A program made the position numbers and the translations under genes. Shown piece by piece: positions 34,171 to 47,200 of a stretch of DNA of 64,000 nt; within the stretch, counting starts at the first letter, position 1, and the number at the start of each line of letters is the position of its first letter. A model generated the notes under the pieces. That model was not told where the DNA came from, did not search any database, and saw only the letters and a program-made list of their open reading frames with translations. The stretch is from Hyaloscypha bicolor E (lineage: Eukaryota > Ascomycota > Leotiomycetes > Helotiales > Hyaloscyphaceae), in assembly GCF_002865645.1 (NCBI RefSeq), contig NW_020194589.1, forward strand, positions 1,658,812-1,722,811, read 5' to 3'.

Positions 34171-35127
34171 AATGGTCTACCCACCGAGAAGCCCCTCGAA
34201 ATTGCAAGCTACCTGCCCTACTCTTCTGCGGCAATCTTGACCCTCGCCTCACGCCCCCGGTCAAATATTCGGGAGGAGTTACCTTGGCCTAATCACCAGA
34301 AGCTACGCACCCTCTTCCTCGTCGTCTCTTCTCCGGCCCGAACAGGTCCCCAAAGAGAGCGCGAAGACTTCCTCTCACTCCATTCCCGCGATTTGCCAAA
34401 CATCATTTTCTGTTACTACTGCCGCAAACACCACCATCCCGAGCGGACAGACACCGCAAGATTGTGAGATGACTCGGAGCTGCCGTGTTCGCAGGAGGAT
34501 CGGTCGTCGTATTTGCATAAGGGTTTCAACTTCTCGAGGGTGCAGTATTTAATGAATCTGCATCGTTGGGGACATAATACCACGTCGGCTCTCCCAAGAG
34601 TGTTCGGAACCGAGAGGTTTACAATGGGGGCGTGGAGTTGGAGGATACACCTGTCGTCATGAGGTAGAAGCACACATCGTGTCCGGACCCCTCTATCCTG
34701 GACAGCAGCACTGGGAATCACTCTTTTCGGTCACAAAGACTGCAATGTTCCAGAACTCGAGATCTGCAACCATCTCCGCAAGCCAGCGAGACTTACCCAA
34801 GCTCGTCCGTACAGTACCTTGTGTGCGTTTCCACCTTGGCGACAGCAGCGACAGTCCGAGCAGCATGTGCCTCGCTCACGAAGGCGGAAGAGGGAGAAGA
34901 GGAGAAAGAGGAGTGCCGGATGCGCCAGACCGAGGTTCCAGGGCTACGTGGTGAAAGTGAATGGGAGGCTGGCGCTAAGGATCACGGTTTAACAGGGGCT
35001 GGGTGCGTGCGAGACACCGCTTGATCCGGAATGTGCGTGCCATTTTGAGGTGAGTAGGACGTTGAAGCGCTGTGGGCATAGGGACTATGTGGGAAGTCTG
35101 CGAGCGGCATTTGAGCCAGGTTCATGA
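34171..35127 (+). pseudogene. F-box-like fungal protein, degraded
   Basis: Opens with an F-box-like start (LPTEKPLEIASYLPYSSAAI), then REDFLSLHSRDLPNIIFCYY and CRKHHHPERTDTARL. That layout belongs to a common fungal family (F-box, then a Cys/His segment). A TGA follows at about 34465. The frame resumes through FNFSRVQYLMNLHRWG, stops again near 34660, and closes near 34950-35127 with a conserved-looking tail interrupted by TAA (RITV, stop, QGLGACETPLDP, then CGHRDYVGSLRAAF). I infer that the stop in the tail was once Trp. Family call is moderate. Confidence 0.55.
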
Positions 35128-35647
35128 AATGTTTATTCGATGAAGACGAGGAAAATTAACACCGTCCGGAGATGATATTAACTTAACACCTTTGATGGGT
35201 AATCTCAATGTACCAGAAATTTTTCGGACATTGAGTCGACGTGCAACCAAAGTTACGAAATTGATCTCACTCAAGAATGAGAAGGTAGCCTCACTGCATT
35301 AGAAAACTTGGAACATTGAAGCGATTGACCGGCGGAGAGAGATAATATGGCTAATTACCTTATTTTCACCCCTCCCCATACCCGTCAACATCTAAACGAC
35401 CACAAATGCTATACAGATCATACACCCGCCCAAGCAAACCAGCGCCAACTATGCTACACCCAACCCTTCCCACCTGACACCAGAGGCCGAACCACGTTTT
35501 CAAACACAAAGGATCCACGGAAGGTACACATCGTAAGGTTACAAAAGAAACCTACAATCGAGACGGCCGTCTCATCGTCTCCCATTAATACACAAAAGAA
35601 GTTATTCCCAATTATTCACAAAGGGAAAGAGACAGGTCGAGAGTGGG
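35128..35647. other. Intergenic, 3' of the polymerase gene
   Basis: No gene was recognised; the plus-strand ORF at 35347-35661 has no family features. Confidence 0.35.
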
Positions 35648-38600
35648 CTACCACCGGGTAGCAGGTCTGGCTCTCGACACACTCGCATTCCTCTCCCATC
35701 CCCAATTCTTTTGCTTCCCACTCTCGCTTCCAAAACCATTGCGGAAGTTATTGCCACCAAAGAGATCAGAAACGAGGACTGGTTCCTCAACAAGATGAGG
35801 CTGAGCGTGGTACGGTAAGATGCTTCGAGATTTATTCGTGGCTCTCTTTTTAGGCGGTGCGTCGGCTTCCATAAGCTTGCGTTGGTCTTTGATGATCTCC
35901 CGGAGCTCTTTATCGTCTGCTGTGATCTGGGCTTTGAGGAAGTTGACGTCGGAATTTGATTGCAGGGTTTCCATGACGGGGATGCGAGGTGTGTAGGTGA
36001 TGGATGCGAGGTTGGGAGGATCGGTGGGGATGATGGAAGGATCGAGATGGGAGGTGGGGTTGGAGAGGAGAGTGTTGATGTCGAGGGATTCGCCGTGCGG
36101 GATCTTGAGGCGGTGGGAGGGGGTGATGCAGTCCATGTCTACTTCTTTGCGGAGGACGTGGTCGATGTCGACGGCTGAGAAGTAGGCACAGGCTTGTGGA
36201 AGGTCATTGATGCCCATTTGCTGAGAGAACATAGCTCGGGTCCAGACGTTGGAGACTTGAAGAGCCATGGCGGCTCTGTACTTGTCTTCCTCACGGACCA
36301 AGTATCTGATCTCGTCGTGTACGGTGATTGCAAGTCGAGCGCCTATGTTGAATCTTCGGGTGAGGTAATCCATTGAGATGATCACGAGATGGAGGTAATC
36401 AACACCAGACGATTGGATAGCCCAATTGATTCTCGAAGTCATGAAACCTCCTTGGTTGACAAATCGACTCATCAAAGCTTCAGTAATACCGGCTCCAAGA
36501 ACAGGCGTGCGAGGTTTCTCCTGCTCAGCAAACTCTTCGAGCTTATTGAAAACAAAGCTTTCCGTGCCACCACGCCAGAAAGGTCTCTTGTGAAGGGTCT
36601 TTCGGTTTGTCTTCGTGCCTTTGGTGGCCTTGTAGAGATTGGATGCAACCTTTGTCGTCTCGGTCTCGGAAAGTCCTGGGTTGAATTGTCTCAGGAGCGT
36701 TGAAGCAAATTTTAGACCTGCACCGTAAATTCGTCCATAATTGAAGACCTTTGCATCGTTTCTAGTGATGCCCAAAATTGCTGCGGTTTGAGAGTGCAGA
36801 TCTGTTCCAGCTGCTTTGGTCCCTTCTAAAGTCATGAAGCCCACCGCATTGCCTCCGTGTAACTTGAACTGCGCATCACCAACCAGACTGGCGATCCAAA
36901 GCTCCTCAGAGTCAACATCGGCACCCACAAAGCAATATCCGGGTGGCGCTTTCACCATCGACTTCAGCTCAGAGCCAACTCGGTTCGCTTTAGCGTTGCT
37001 CGCTGTGAGCCAGGTGTTCTCGACAGCTCTTCGGGTGACGGTGCCCATCGGAATGACCTGAGGTAGGATGTACCCAGTTTCTAAATTGGATTCCATCTGT
37101 TCAGGACCCTTAGCGCCATCACTTTCGTACACCACCATCTGAGACATGATCCTGTCTCGGGCACTAATCCAATACGAGCAAGAAGCATTCATCTCAAGTG
37201 CTTCCTTTGCGTATGCAAATTCAGATGAGAGTATGCCTTTCTCAAAATAAGGCATATAGCTCTTCGCCATTGGATTGGCACACCTCGCAGTTGGTCCATC
37301 CTTATGTGGCAGTTTGAAGTATACGCTACTCCGATCGTCTCGTAATTCAACGTCTTTCTCATCAAACGCAGTGCATTCTTGCATCTGCTTGTCGCTGTAT
37401 TTGTGAGCATCAGCCACTGGCACTCTGAAAGTCCAGCCGTATTTATCGGACCAAACCAGTGGGTATCCATCCCAAGCTAGACGAAGTAACAATGGTGCAA
37501 TTCGAGTCCGAACAGTGAGCCCAATTGGACCGTCCTTCTTAATGAATAGATCCTTGTACCACATTGGCATTCCAGGCATCTTCTGCCTAGCAGCCGGTCT
37601 TGGTGGATCATTCTTCTTCTTTCCCTTGACCATTCTGACTTCTTGACCGGACCAATCCAGTTGTCGAAGCCATGGGTCGTCACTCCATTTTCCGGGCTCT
37701 CCCTTGATGCTGAGCGCCTTGTTGGTCAAGTCCACGAGTCTTTGTTGCACAGCATCAGACAGCTTGTGATAAGTTGCTTCAGCGTTCGCAATATATGACT
37801 CCCACGACTTGTCCACAGGAAGAATGACGGAAGAGAGATGACGGAGGGCAGCGAAACTCACAGGATGTGGGCATGTTTCCAAGAAATTCGGGAAGACAAT
37901 CTTGTACACACGATGTGTAACGTCCACATCGGCTGCACAATAGTCCAAAAGTTCATCAAGTTTCTCTCGAATACCAGCTCGATCTAGCTCTCCAAATTGA
38001 TCTCGTTGAGCCTTGTCGATGGTGACATCCAGATGAAATTTTGCCACATCTCGCAACGAATTCACTGAGCTTCTTCCAACCCATAATTCTTCCTCTTCTT
38101 CCGTGAGGGCCTTGTTTCCGAGCAAAGTCGCCAGTTCTGCACTGTCCGTCTCGCCGGCAATCTTGTCCCGGAGTTCTCGATTTTTCCTATGCTTCATCCA
38201 TGTCGGTCTTTGGCGAGAGCACATCCCATTGACTGCCACATGAAGTGACATAGTATCCAGGAAGCTGTTTTTCGTCTGCTTAATATCGTACTCCTCAGCA
38301 ATTCGAGCCCTGTCATATCCAATATTGTGTCCCACGATGATTCTAGGCTGATTCGGGTCTCCCAGAGGTATCAAATGTCGATCGTTTTCCGATTCTCCAA
38401 GTAACCAAGGAGACAACCACGCATACCAATTAGTAGGACCCACAGCACATGCCATCACAGCAAACGAACTCTCCTTCCACATCACTTCTGTGTCAAAACA
38501 CAGCATATCTTCGTTCGGCGCATCCACTGCCTCCGTTCTTCCGTCCGGATAATATTTCGTCCATCCACTCTTCCGCACCCATTTCCGCGGCCTCGGAGGA

Positions 38601-39127
38601 GCATTCGCTTTCGTGAATTGCTTGGCTTTAGAGAGATATGGCTCGGCGGCATCGACTCCGAGTTTATAGAAGTGTTCATCGAGAGTAGCCCCCTGGAGCT
38701 CGGGCAGGTCGAAAGATATCGGCTCGGAGTTGTCGGTGTTCTTTCCTAATAATTCATGTCGACGAAGATGATCTTTGGAGAGCTCTACCAGCTCTGGTGG
38801 AGGAGGTATGGTGTTATCTGGGAAGATCTGGGAGTAGACATGGCTGGATAATTGCTGGACGCCTATTTCATTGTACCTTGCGTTCGAGGGCGCTGAGAAA
38901 TGTCAGAATGGGCAGCTGAATTTTCAAAAGAAGGCAGACTCACTCGACAGTGATCCGGAATCAGCAGGGCCATTTCCCCCTGGCCCCGCGCTTTCCGTCG
39001 CGTAGGATCTCCATTGCCGTCGTCCGATTTGGCGTGACTCCTGACGGCGATGCGCCTGAGGCCATGCAAGCCGCACAAAGCTCGCGACCGGCCTGCTCGA
39101 ACGACCAGCGCGTACTGAAAGCAGCAT
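35648..39127 (-). CDS. MIP1: Mitochondrial DNA polymerase gamma, catalytic subunit
   Basis: Family A polymerase with 3'-5' exonuclease that replicates mitochondrial DNA. Exons 39127-38944 and 38892-35648 join in frame to 1,142 residues across a 51-bp intron (GTGAGT...CAG). The N-terminus is an Arg/Ser-rich mitochondrial presequence (MLLSVRAGRSSRPVASFVRL). The exonuclease motifs are CFDTEVMW (Exo I), IIVGHNIGYDRAR (Exo II) and YCAADVDVTHRVY (Exo III). Polymerase motif A is VGADVDSEELWIAS, motif B is RNDAKVFNYGRIYGAG, and motif C is TVHDEIRYLV; catalytic acids are all present. The length suits filamentous-fungal Mip1, which carries a C-terminal extension. Intact. It is head-to-head with the RING gene. 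Confidence 0.95.
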
Positions 39128-39586
39128 ACTATGTGCGAGGCAGCCTCTTCAGAGCATTACAGTGGCTGGTGGACATTCTCTGCGGCGCGCGAAGAGCTCT
39201 CGTGAGTCTCGTGACGTTTGCTCGGGATAATTGCAAAAGAAGTGCGTCCCAATTAATAGGCGGAGACTCCGGGCTTGACGCTCGCTAACCTTAAAGGGGC
39301 CAGGGCCGACTATTAGCCACAAGGCAGCTGGAGCAGAACTTTTAATCGATAACAGCTTAACGCCGAAAGCGCGGCACAACTCACTCTTTCAGCCGCCGCC
39401 GCCCGCCGCCAACAACTATTATTGTCCCACCGCAGGCGATCAACGACCTCACTTCATTATTAACTTCCTGCCTGGCTCGCTCTTTCCTTCTTCTTCTCTA
39501 TAAATTGCACTGCCGCCTACGAGGCCCATGCATCTTCACTCACCGCACCCACTCTTGAATTGCCCTCGCAGCACACCAACACCAGC
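39128..39586. promoter_or_regulatory. Divergent promoter region between the polymerase gamma and RING genes
   Basis: 459 bp separate the two start codons. A pyrimidine-rich tract (39480-39497) directly precedes TATAAAT at 39499-39505, 82 bp upstream of the RING ATG. That is the usual fungal promoter arrangement for the plus-strand gene. Promoter elements for the minus-strand gene were not identified. Confidence 0.5.
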
Positions 39587-40573
39587 ATGTTCCGCCGCTC
39601 AAACCCGCGCTATTCGCCCTTCTCGCCAGGGCCCGACGACATGAACTCCAATGCAGCAAACTCGCCCTGGAGCGAACAAAGCGGGCACGACTATGAAGCT
39701 TTCAACCTGCCCCCAATAGACGACCTTTTCGACAACGCCCAATACTTTGACGCCCTGCCACGATTTCCCTCTCCCGACCCCTTCCTCCCGCAACCTTCTC
39801 AATCGCATCACGATCCGCCACCCAGCAACCAGCAAGCACGTCGCCCTGCACAACATATCTCCCAATACCGCGTCGCGGGCTCCGAATCCCCGGACCCTTT
39901 CGACGATTTCCTCAACCTTCCAAGTCCGAGAGACGAGGCAACAATGCCCACCACGCGCTCCTCTTCTGTTGTCGACCTGACTGATTCCTCACCCCCGAAG
40001 GTGGCACCACTTCCACCTCCAAGCCGAAAACGAAAGGCAGAGACACCAGGCGAGGGACGAGCAAGCAAGGCCGCGCGACCAACCAGCTCTTCCTCTTCTT
40101 CAATCAGACAGCAAAGTCTAGACGGTGATGTCCAGGTCGTAGATCTGGTGGATGTGGAAGATGAGAAGCAGTACGAGGCGCTGCGGGCAAAGGAGCAGGC
40201 GGAGTTAGTCAAGGCGCAGAATGAAGCAGAGGCGAATAAACCGGTTAGGTTGGCGGCGTTTGAGTGCATTATTTGCATGAGCAATCCGACGGATTTGACG
40301 GTTACGCATTGTGGTATGTATGACTTATTTTGTCTAGATTGAAAGAAGGGAGGGGATTAGGACTATGCTAACTGGATTGAAATAGGACATCTCTTTTGCT
40401 CAGAATGCCTGCATCATGCTCTCCACGCTGGGGACAAGAAGTGCTGCCCTGTGTGCAGGACGGTGATCAATCCTGGAAAACCTGGGCAGAAGACACCGAA
40501 GACTGGGGTTTTTGCGTTGGAGATGAAGCTTATGACGGCGAATAAGAAGGGGAAGCAAGCGATCAAGACTTGA
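39587..40573 (+). CDS. RING-type E3, Slx8-like SUMO-targeted ubiquitin ligase
   Basis: Exons 39587-40313 and 40386-40573 join in frame to 304 residues (72-bp intron, GTATGT...TAG). The ATG at 39587 is the first in frame; the frame extends 27 bp upstream only on TTG. The N-terminal two thirds are disordered, rich in Pro and Ser, with SUMO-interacting-type motifs VVDLTD and VQVVDLVDVED and a basic patch (SRKRKAE). A C-terminal C3HC4 RING follows: CIIC, then HCGHLFCSEC, then CPVCRTVI. SIMs plus a C-terminal RING define the Slx8/RNF4 type, which ubiquitinates SUMO-modified nuclear proteins in genome maintenance. Assignment to Slx8 is by architecture and motif resemblance. Confidence 0.8.
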
Positions 40574-40903
40574 TGATGTCTAGGAGATTATATTGCACAT
40601 ATATTTGCAAGCAGCATGGCGTACACGGACTGGGAACAAGATGGCGTTTGGCGTTAGAGGGCGGCACTTGTTAGATTATAGCATTCGAGGTGTTCTTGAC
40701 CGCCGGGCACTCAGGGGGGATATTTTCCCAGGCTCAGGCTTTTGTAATCAATACAACAATGATACACAGCCATGATTCTATGGTCATTGAAGCTAGCTTG
40801 ACTGTCCATGTGCCAGCACAATGGACAGGCCTTTCCCAAGGATGCCCCAAAGAGGCGACTGTGACTCTAGTAGTCCTCGCACTATCTCATTCGAGTTGCC
40901 ATC
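40574..40903. other. Intergenic, convergent 3' ends
   Basis: Spacer between the RING gene and the CofD-like gene. It should hold both 3' UTRs; nothing else was seen. Confidence 0.35.
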
Positions 40904-42575
40904 CTATCCTGCAACCCCACTAATCCCCAAAGTATTCCTCCGACTCCTGTCCACCACCCCCCTCTTCCCACCCCCAATAATAGCCTCCAACGCCTGCGCC
41001 AACGCCGTCCCATCATACAACATGCCCCCCTCTTCGCCCTCCCCATCTCTCTTTCTCCCATAAATCCTCACACACTCCACGCCCGCCCTACCAAGCACCT
41101 CCCTCTCCACCCTCGGCGTCCCCTCCCCCTCAAGATAAATAACATGCGTCACATACATCCCCCACTCCTCCTCCCTCACCTCACCACCATTACAAGCCGC
41201 CGCAATCGCGCCAATGAAATCCCTCGCCGTAAACTCGCACCCCGCAGCCCTCGTTTCACGATCCAAACTTCCATTCAATATCAGAATCTTATACCTCACT
41301 CCACTCCCCCTGATCTTCTCCCCGACCCCCTTTAGCACCAAGCAGGGAACAATACTCGTGTACAAACTCCCAATCGAGTAGATCACCGCACTTGCACTCT
41401 CCAAGGATTCCAGCACTTTGGGATTGGGTGCAGGACGGATCTCCTGTCCGTAAGGATTGATGTACCATATCCTCTCGATGCGGGAGGGCAGGTCAGAGGT
41501 ATGCGTTTTGGTGAACGCGATATATTGTTTCCTTAACGTAGGCAAGGATCCAGGGAGGTTAGCGTCTTCGATGGTGTCGTGCTCGGTAAGTTCTTTAGAG
41601 AGGGTTCTTGCGTGTTTTGTCATTGGACTGATTGTCTCTTCTTCCTGTAGCAGATTGGCGGCGGAGGAAGAGGTTGTAAGGGTAGCGGGCGTTGGGGCAG
41701 ACGGAGCAGAGGGATGCGAGATGGCGTTTTGACCGGTGATTACGGTTCCGTCTTGCAGGCCAGCGGAGATGTGATGGCTAAAATTGCTGTTTATTGCAGG
41801 GATAACATTGATATTGGACGGAACGCCTGTGATTGCTCCAAGCAAGTAGATAGCTGATTCAAAACTCCCGGAAAAAAGCCTCGCTCCGGTTAGGAATAAG
41901 TTTCCTACTGATGCGGACTGGAAGTTGAAGGACGAGGTTGGGCGAACTCGCTTTACTATTTCGAGGTTGATCGTGTTGAGGAATGAGCGGATTAGTTCTC
42001 GTTTCGGGGAGGGGATGGATGTCCAGAGGAGGTGGCGGGATTCAACGATGTCGAGCCATTCGTGCCGGGCTTGTGTGGAGTCCGGGGAGAGACGGTGGTT
42101 GAAGAGAGTCTTGACGGCGGTTGTTTCTGGAGATGAAGGGTCTTCAGGAATCAAACGGACGAGTCGACCTGGAGAACAGATATGAGCACGTGATATGGTA
42201 CTTGTGAGATGAAGCTGGAGTGAAGTGAAACATGCTCTGCTTCCTCATCTTCATCCAAACTCTTCGTACTCGATGTGGACTTCACAACACAATTTCACAA
42301 GTGGGGAAAGGTGAGAGAAAATACTCACTCCTCACATCACCAATCCCCGGTCCACCAAACACCCGGATAAGTTCACTCGAACTCCCACCGTTGTCAGATA
42401 TTGGAATGATGCTTCAACTCATTAGCCTCTCTCCCATACATCCCAACTCCCCCAATTCAATCACTTACTAACTCAACGAACACTCCTTATCCTCCGCCAC
42501 CTTCCCGAACACATCAACCAGATTATTCGCCGCACTCCCGCCCGAAAAGACGACGATATGACGTTTGTTCATCAT
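40904..42575 (-). CDS. CofD/YvcK (UPF0052) family protein
   Basis: Exons 42575-42469, 42411-42329 and 42168-40904 join in frame to 484 residues, with introns of 57 and 160 bp (GTAAGT and GTGAGT donors). The N-terminus has the family's nucleotide-binding start (RHIVVFSGGSAANNLVD). Then come the diagnostic PISDNGGSSSELIRVFGGPG and IGDVRSRLVRLIPED, and later YINPYGQEIRPAPNP and AVIYSIGSLYTSIVPCLVLKG. Bacterial CofD transfers phospholactate in F420 synthesis, and YvcK controls envelope carbon flow. Fungi are not known to make F420, so the substrate here is unknown. Two adjacent ATGs (42575, 42572) are possible starts. Intact. Confidence 0.85.
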
Positions 42576-44221
42576 TGAAACTGCGACTCAGCCTCGATGA
42601 TCCCGCTCAGAGCCTGCAGAATCATTTCGAGGAGAGAGGTGAAGGGGAATTGAAATAGCGGGTGGAAATTGGGACACGTTGGCTTTCTTGTCGCGGGAAT
42701 CAATCTTGCCAGGTTTTTGACTTTTTAGCTTGAGGCTGACGCTGGCGAGTCAGATGCTCGTATTTGAAACCGAGGGTGGTGGGGGTTGGTTGATGGCAGT
42801 TGGGAGGGGAGAGGGAAGTCGCAAGATAGGAGGACTGGTCGAGGACGACAGCGGAAAGATGTGATGATGAGTTGAGAGGTAAGGTTAATCCTGTTCCACG
42901 TGACTTGCGGTCAAATCTTTATACCTAGGTACTTGGAAGGAGCTCGCATTCAGAACCCTGTTTGAGAAGTTGTTTTCGCACCATGAGAATAAGTACTGGT
43001 GATCTGTATCATACTACTTTGATCTCAGGAGGAGCTGCACGCACGTGATTAATCATAGCAAAGTCACGTGGTGAATCAAGAAGCGGTGCAAATCTCGAAA
43101 AGATTTGAGGCTCAGCCATATCCTCATTGCTCTTCGACACCGGCGGCCCATTCTTTCGGAACCCGGCCCGTTTTACCCAGCTACCAGGTCTAACAATTGT
43201 CTTCGCAGGGTTTCCCATCTGATCTTCCTTCAGAACAGACTTCACGCACAGATCCTCGCGATACACACCTTCCTTCTTTATCTCCAAGTCGGCCACGTGC
43301 TACCACCAAAGGGCATGCGCTACAGTACTCGGATTACATCGGACTTTCTAATCTCTCGGCTAATATCCGTCCTGGCTGCGCCTCGTAATATAAGCACGAT
43401 GTTGCCAAGATAAATACAGTGCTGATCCGGGTAGCGGTATCTATTTTTCTGTTGACCCTACGTCTCAGTTATTGATATTGCCTATTTTCCGGTCATCAGG
43501 TTATATTTATACGACCCCTCCAGCACAATCCTGTTCTTTATATTTTGTTCTTTGTTCTTTGCTTCTTTCAATTGCAATTTTAGCTGTCTCTTACTGGCAT
43601 CTAGAAAGTTCGAGAACGCTCGTATCAAGAACCTCAACTCGTGAGATGTGTGCTTGCAAGGGACGACCGATGGTCACTCGTACCTGCCGAGTTCGGACGA
43701 GATTTTGACAAGGCTCTTCGTCTTATCTCTGAGCACTCCATTGCTCTCGTTGCAATGATCACAAAATCTGATCCAGAGTCTTGCTATGGATTGGCATTGT
43801 CAGCATACTAGCAACAAACGGCAGGTAGGAAGAAAAATCGCTGAAAAGTGGGGTCCAAAACGGCGAATGCGTCTCCACTCGAAGTAGTATATGACGCCAA
43901 AGCGTTGCCTTCAACAATGGGGGGCTGCAAGGTGGTAGTGACACTGTATTGCACAGCCATTTCCAAGGAGACCCATTCCGAATTCTCATACTCCCATGTC
44001 TCCATCGCCATGTCCAAATGCCGGTGACGAGACACGGCTCTTGGCGTTTGTAGGATTGATACGAATTTACCAGCCTTCTCAAGGAGAGTAGATCAACAGT
44101 TTGGACCTCCTTCCATCACCAGCCTAGCTTCAATATTGTGAGGTAGAAGCTCAAAATATGGTATATAACACCAAAGATTGGCACATCAAAAGTTTGACAA
44201 GAATCCCAAACTCAATCAACC
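42576..44221. other. Intergenic, divergent promoters of the CofD-like and subtilase genes
   Basis: 1.6 kb without a confirmed gene. CACGTGA occurs near 42897, 43042 and 43065. The minus-strand frame at about 43808-44091 (ILQTPRAVSRHRHLDMAME) looks protein-like but has no family match I know and no good start; it may be a gene fragment. Confidence 0.4.
44162..44168 (+). promoter_or_regulatory. TATA box of the subtilase gene
   Basis: TATATAA, 60 bp before the subtilase ATG at 44222. The spacing is normal for a fungal promoter with a short leader. Confidence 0.5.
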
Positions 44222-47200
44222 ATGATTCTCCCAATCTTTTGGCTTTTGGCCCTGATGTCATTGGCTTCATCAGATCCTGTATCTAACTTTTCCATTCCCA
44301 CCCCCAGCAAAGGAGCATTTCCCTTCTCAAAACAATCTGGACAGTCTTCTTTTATCGTAGAGCTCAGACACGATGTCTCACTGGGGAAGCGCTCACATGA
44401 CGAGTTTCACAAACGTGCCGTCAACTTGAATCTCGATTACCAGATCCAAAGAGAATTCACAAATCCTTCTCTTTTCTACGGACTTTCAATCAAGATCGGT
44501 CAGAACGTTACCCTCTCCCAGATCAATAATACCCTCAAGTCGATCCCAGAGGTGGTTGCAGTCTACCCGAATCGACTTGTCAGCAAACCAGCTCCGATCA
44601 AATCCGAAGGGAAACTCGAAGCTCCGACGGCAATCAAAACAAATCCAGCTATCAATCAAACATGGACACCGGTTGACAGCAGCTCAAACCTCCCTCATAT
44701 CACGGGAGTAGACACTGCTTCGGTACTAAAGATGGCAGACGTGGATAGAGTTCATGCTTTAGGAATTAAAGGGAAAGGAATGAAAATTGCGTTCATTAAT
44801 ACTGGAGTTGATTACAATCATCCCTCACTTGGAGGCGGTTTTGGGCCCGGCTTCAAAGTTGCAGGCGGATATGCTTTTGTTGACGACAACTGGTATCCCC
44901 ACGGCGCCGACCCGATTTCGAGTCCTGACCCTCTAACGACTTGCTTTGAGGGTGGCCACGGCACCCATGTTTCAGGTATGTTGCTCGAAATGGCTTTTGT
45001 CTCGTCGCTGATGCTGTCAAGGAATTGCGGGAATGGTAGACCCTCCCAATATCGGTTTCGGGATGACTGGAGTGGCCCCCGAAGCTTCTCTCTACATGTA
45101 CAGAATTTTCAGTTGTGTTTCAAACAACACAACATACGATATTATCATGGATGCTATGATGAAAGCCGTCGCTGACGGCGTGGACGTCATCAGTATGACC
45201 CTGGGAGCTATGGATCCCTTTCAAGACGACACATCATACACGAATCTGGTAAACTCTATCACTGGCCAAGGAATAGCTGTGATAGCTTCTAACGGAAACA
45301 ATGGGGATCTTGGCATCTACAGTCAATCAACTCCAGCCAGTGTTGAGAGTGCACTTGGTGTCGGAAGTGTCACCAATCTCAAATTTCCAGTAAACTACAA
45401 CCTGGAAGATTCTACGGGAGCCACCTTCAAGTATCAAGCAGTCTGGCCCCTGATTCTGCCCCAGGCGCTGACCGTCTACTCTCACGGACTCCTATGCACT
45501 CGGGCAGCATGGAAAAACACCGGCGCTGCAGTCAAGGATCCGAGCAATACCATTGTCCTCGTTGGCATCACGGCCGATTGCTCGTTAGGAACTCAAATGA
45601 GTGCAGCATCAGCTTTTGGAATTCAATATCTCATTGGATACAACATCGGTCAAGACCCAGTTAGTCAAGACGCTGAGCTCCAAATTCCCTTCCCCGTTAC
45701 GACTCTGGTTATCGATCCTCGAAGCGGCGCTAGTATGCTCAGACATATCAAGTCTACTAGGAGCACATACTCTTTGAGCTTTACTAATCCTAAAGCCACG
45801 AGTGTGAGAATGCAAACTGGTGGTATGGTCAGCAACTTTTCGTCTTTGGGTCCAACTTGGGATACGGTTGCTTTGAAGCCCCAATTGAGTAAGTTATTTT
45901 CGTGCCGTTCTCTTATCCAAGACAAAGGATTCCCAAGCACTTTATTTTGATTACCCAATCCTAACGAAGTCCTGCAGGTGCCCCAGGAGGGAAGATTCTT
46001 TCGACTTGGCCGCTTGGGCCTTTCGGTGGTTATGCCATTATCTCTGGGACGTCAATGGCGACCCCTTTTGTCGCTGCCTGCTATGCTTTGGTCAGATCTC
46101 AGAACCCCGGTTTGTCGGTGCCAGAAGTAATCAGCCTCCTGCAATCAACCTCTACACCAATGCAGTACGTCTACGACCACTCGATTTTATCAACCGTCGC
46201 GGGCCAAGGAGCTGGAATGGTCAATCCGTACAGAGCGATCAAGTACCAGACTACCATCACTCCCTCTCAACTCGAAATTGGAGACGTCGACGAGTTCCTG
46301 AATGTTCCCCAGACAATCAAGATCACCAACGCGTCTCCCAAGACGAAGACCTACACCGTCAAGCACGAAGGAGCAGGCTATGTTGAATACAGTCCATATC
46401 CAGACGCCCTTACACCTCGATACGCCAATATCTGGGGCTTACCCCAATACTCTATCTATGGCTCCGCTTCCTTTTCTGCCTCGACCGTTACCATCCCCGC
46501 CGGTAAATCTCATGAAATCTCAGTCTCCTTCACCCCACCAATCCTCTCTCCCGCTCAAATCCACAAAACTCCCGTTTTCTCCGGCTTCGTCTCAATCTCC
46601 AGCTCCGACGAAACGTTCTCCATCCCCTACCTCGGCCTTCCTTACTCCCGCAAAAACACGAATGCCATCGACCTCAGCAACTTCACCATCTCCGATGGCT
46701 TCAAAGACTACAACGTTGCGCAACCCTGCGTCTTCCACTACCCCGGCATCTACGACGATAACGCAAACTGGACGATCCGCATCAACACCCAGTTCGAAGC
46801 CTACAACCTCACTGAATGGGAATTCCCAAGCATCGAAGTCAATTTCCTCACCGGAGGTGCCGATTATGAAATCCATGTTTTGCAGGCAAATACAAGCTTC
46901 GTGCCGACGCATTATGGATATGATCCGAAAATGGAGGTGGAGTATATGGATACGAATCACACACCGCATGAGACCTTCCAGGAAGTGCCTAGTTATGGGT
47001 GGTTGCCGGATAATTCGCAGAACAATAATGGGTATCCGTCGGAGTCGTCTATTAACTTTATTCCTCGGCAGACTACCGTGACGTTTTACTGGGGTATGTT
47101 CTTTCCTTTGTGTTTAGAAGGGTGCAGCCGCTGACCAGATTTCAGGTGCGGTATTTTTCCATAACATAGGTCCTGATGGCGAGGATTATGAGTATCTTCC

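Noticed and set aside
43009..43296. 95-codon minus-strand ORF between the CofD-like and subtilase genes
   Set aside because: Opens on GTG, not ATG, and shows no domain. Left as intergenic.
46302..47081. 259-codon plus-strand ORF rich in Pro, Ser and Thr
   Set aside because: Out-of-frame shadow of the subtilase exon 3, which has a verified frame, motifs and splice junctions.
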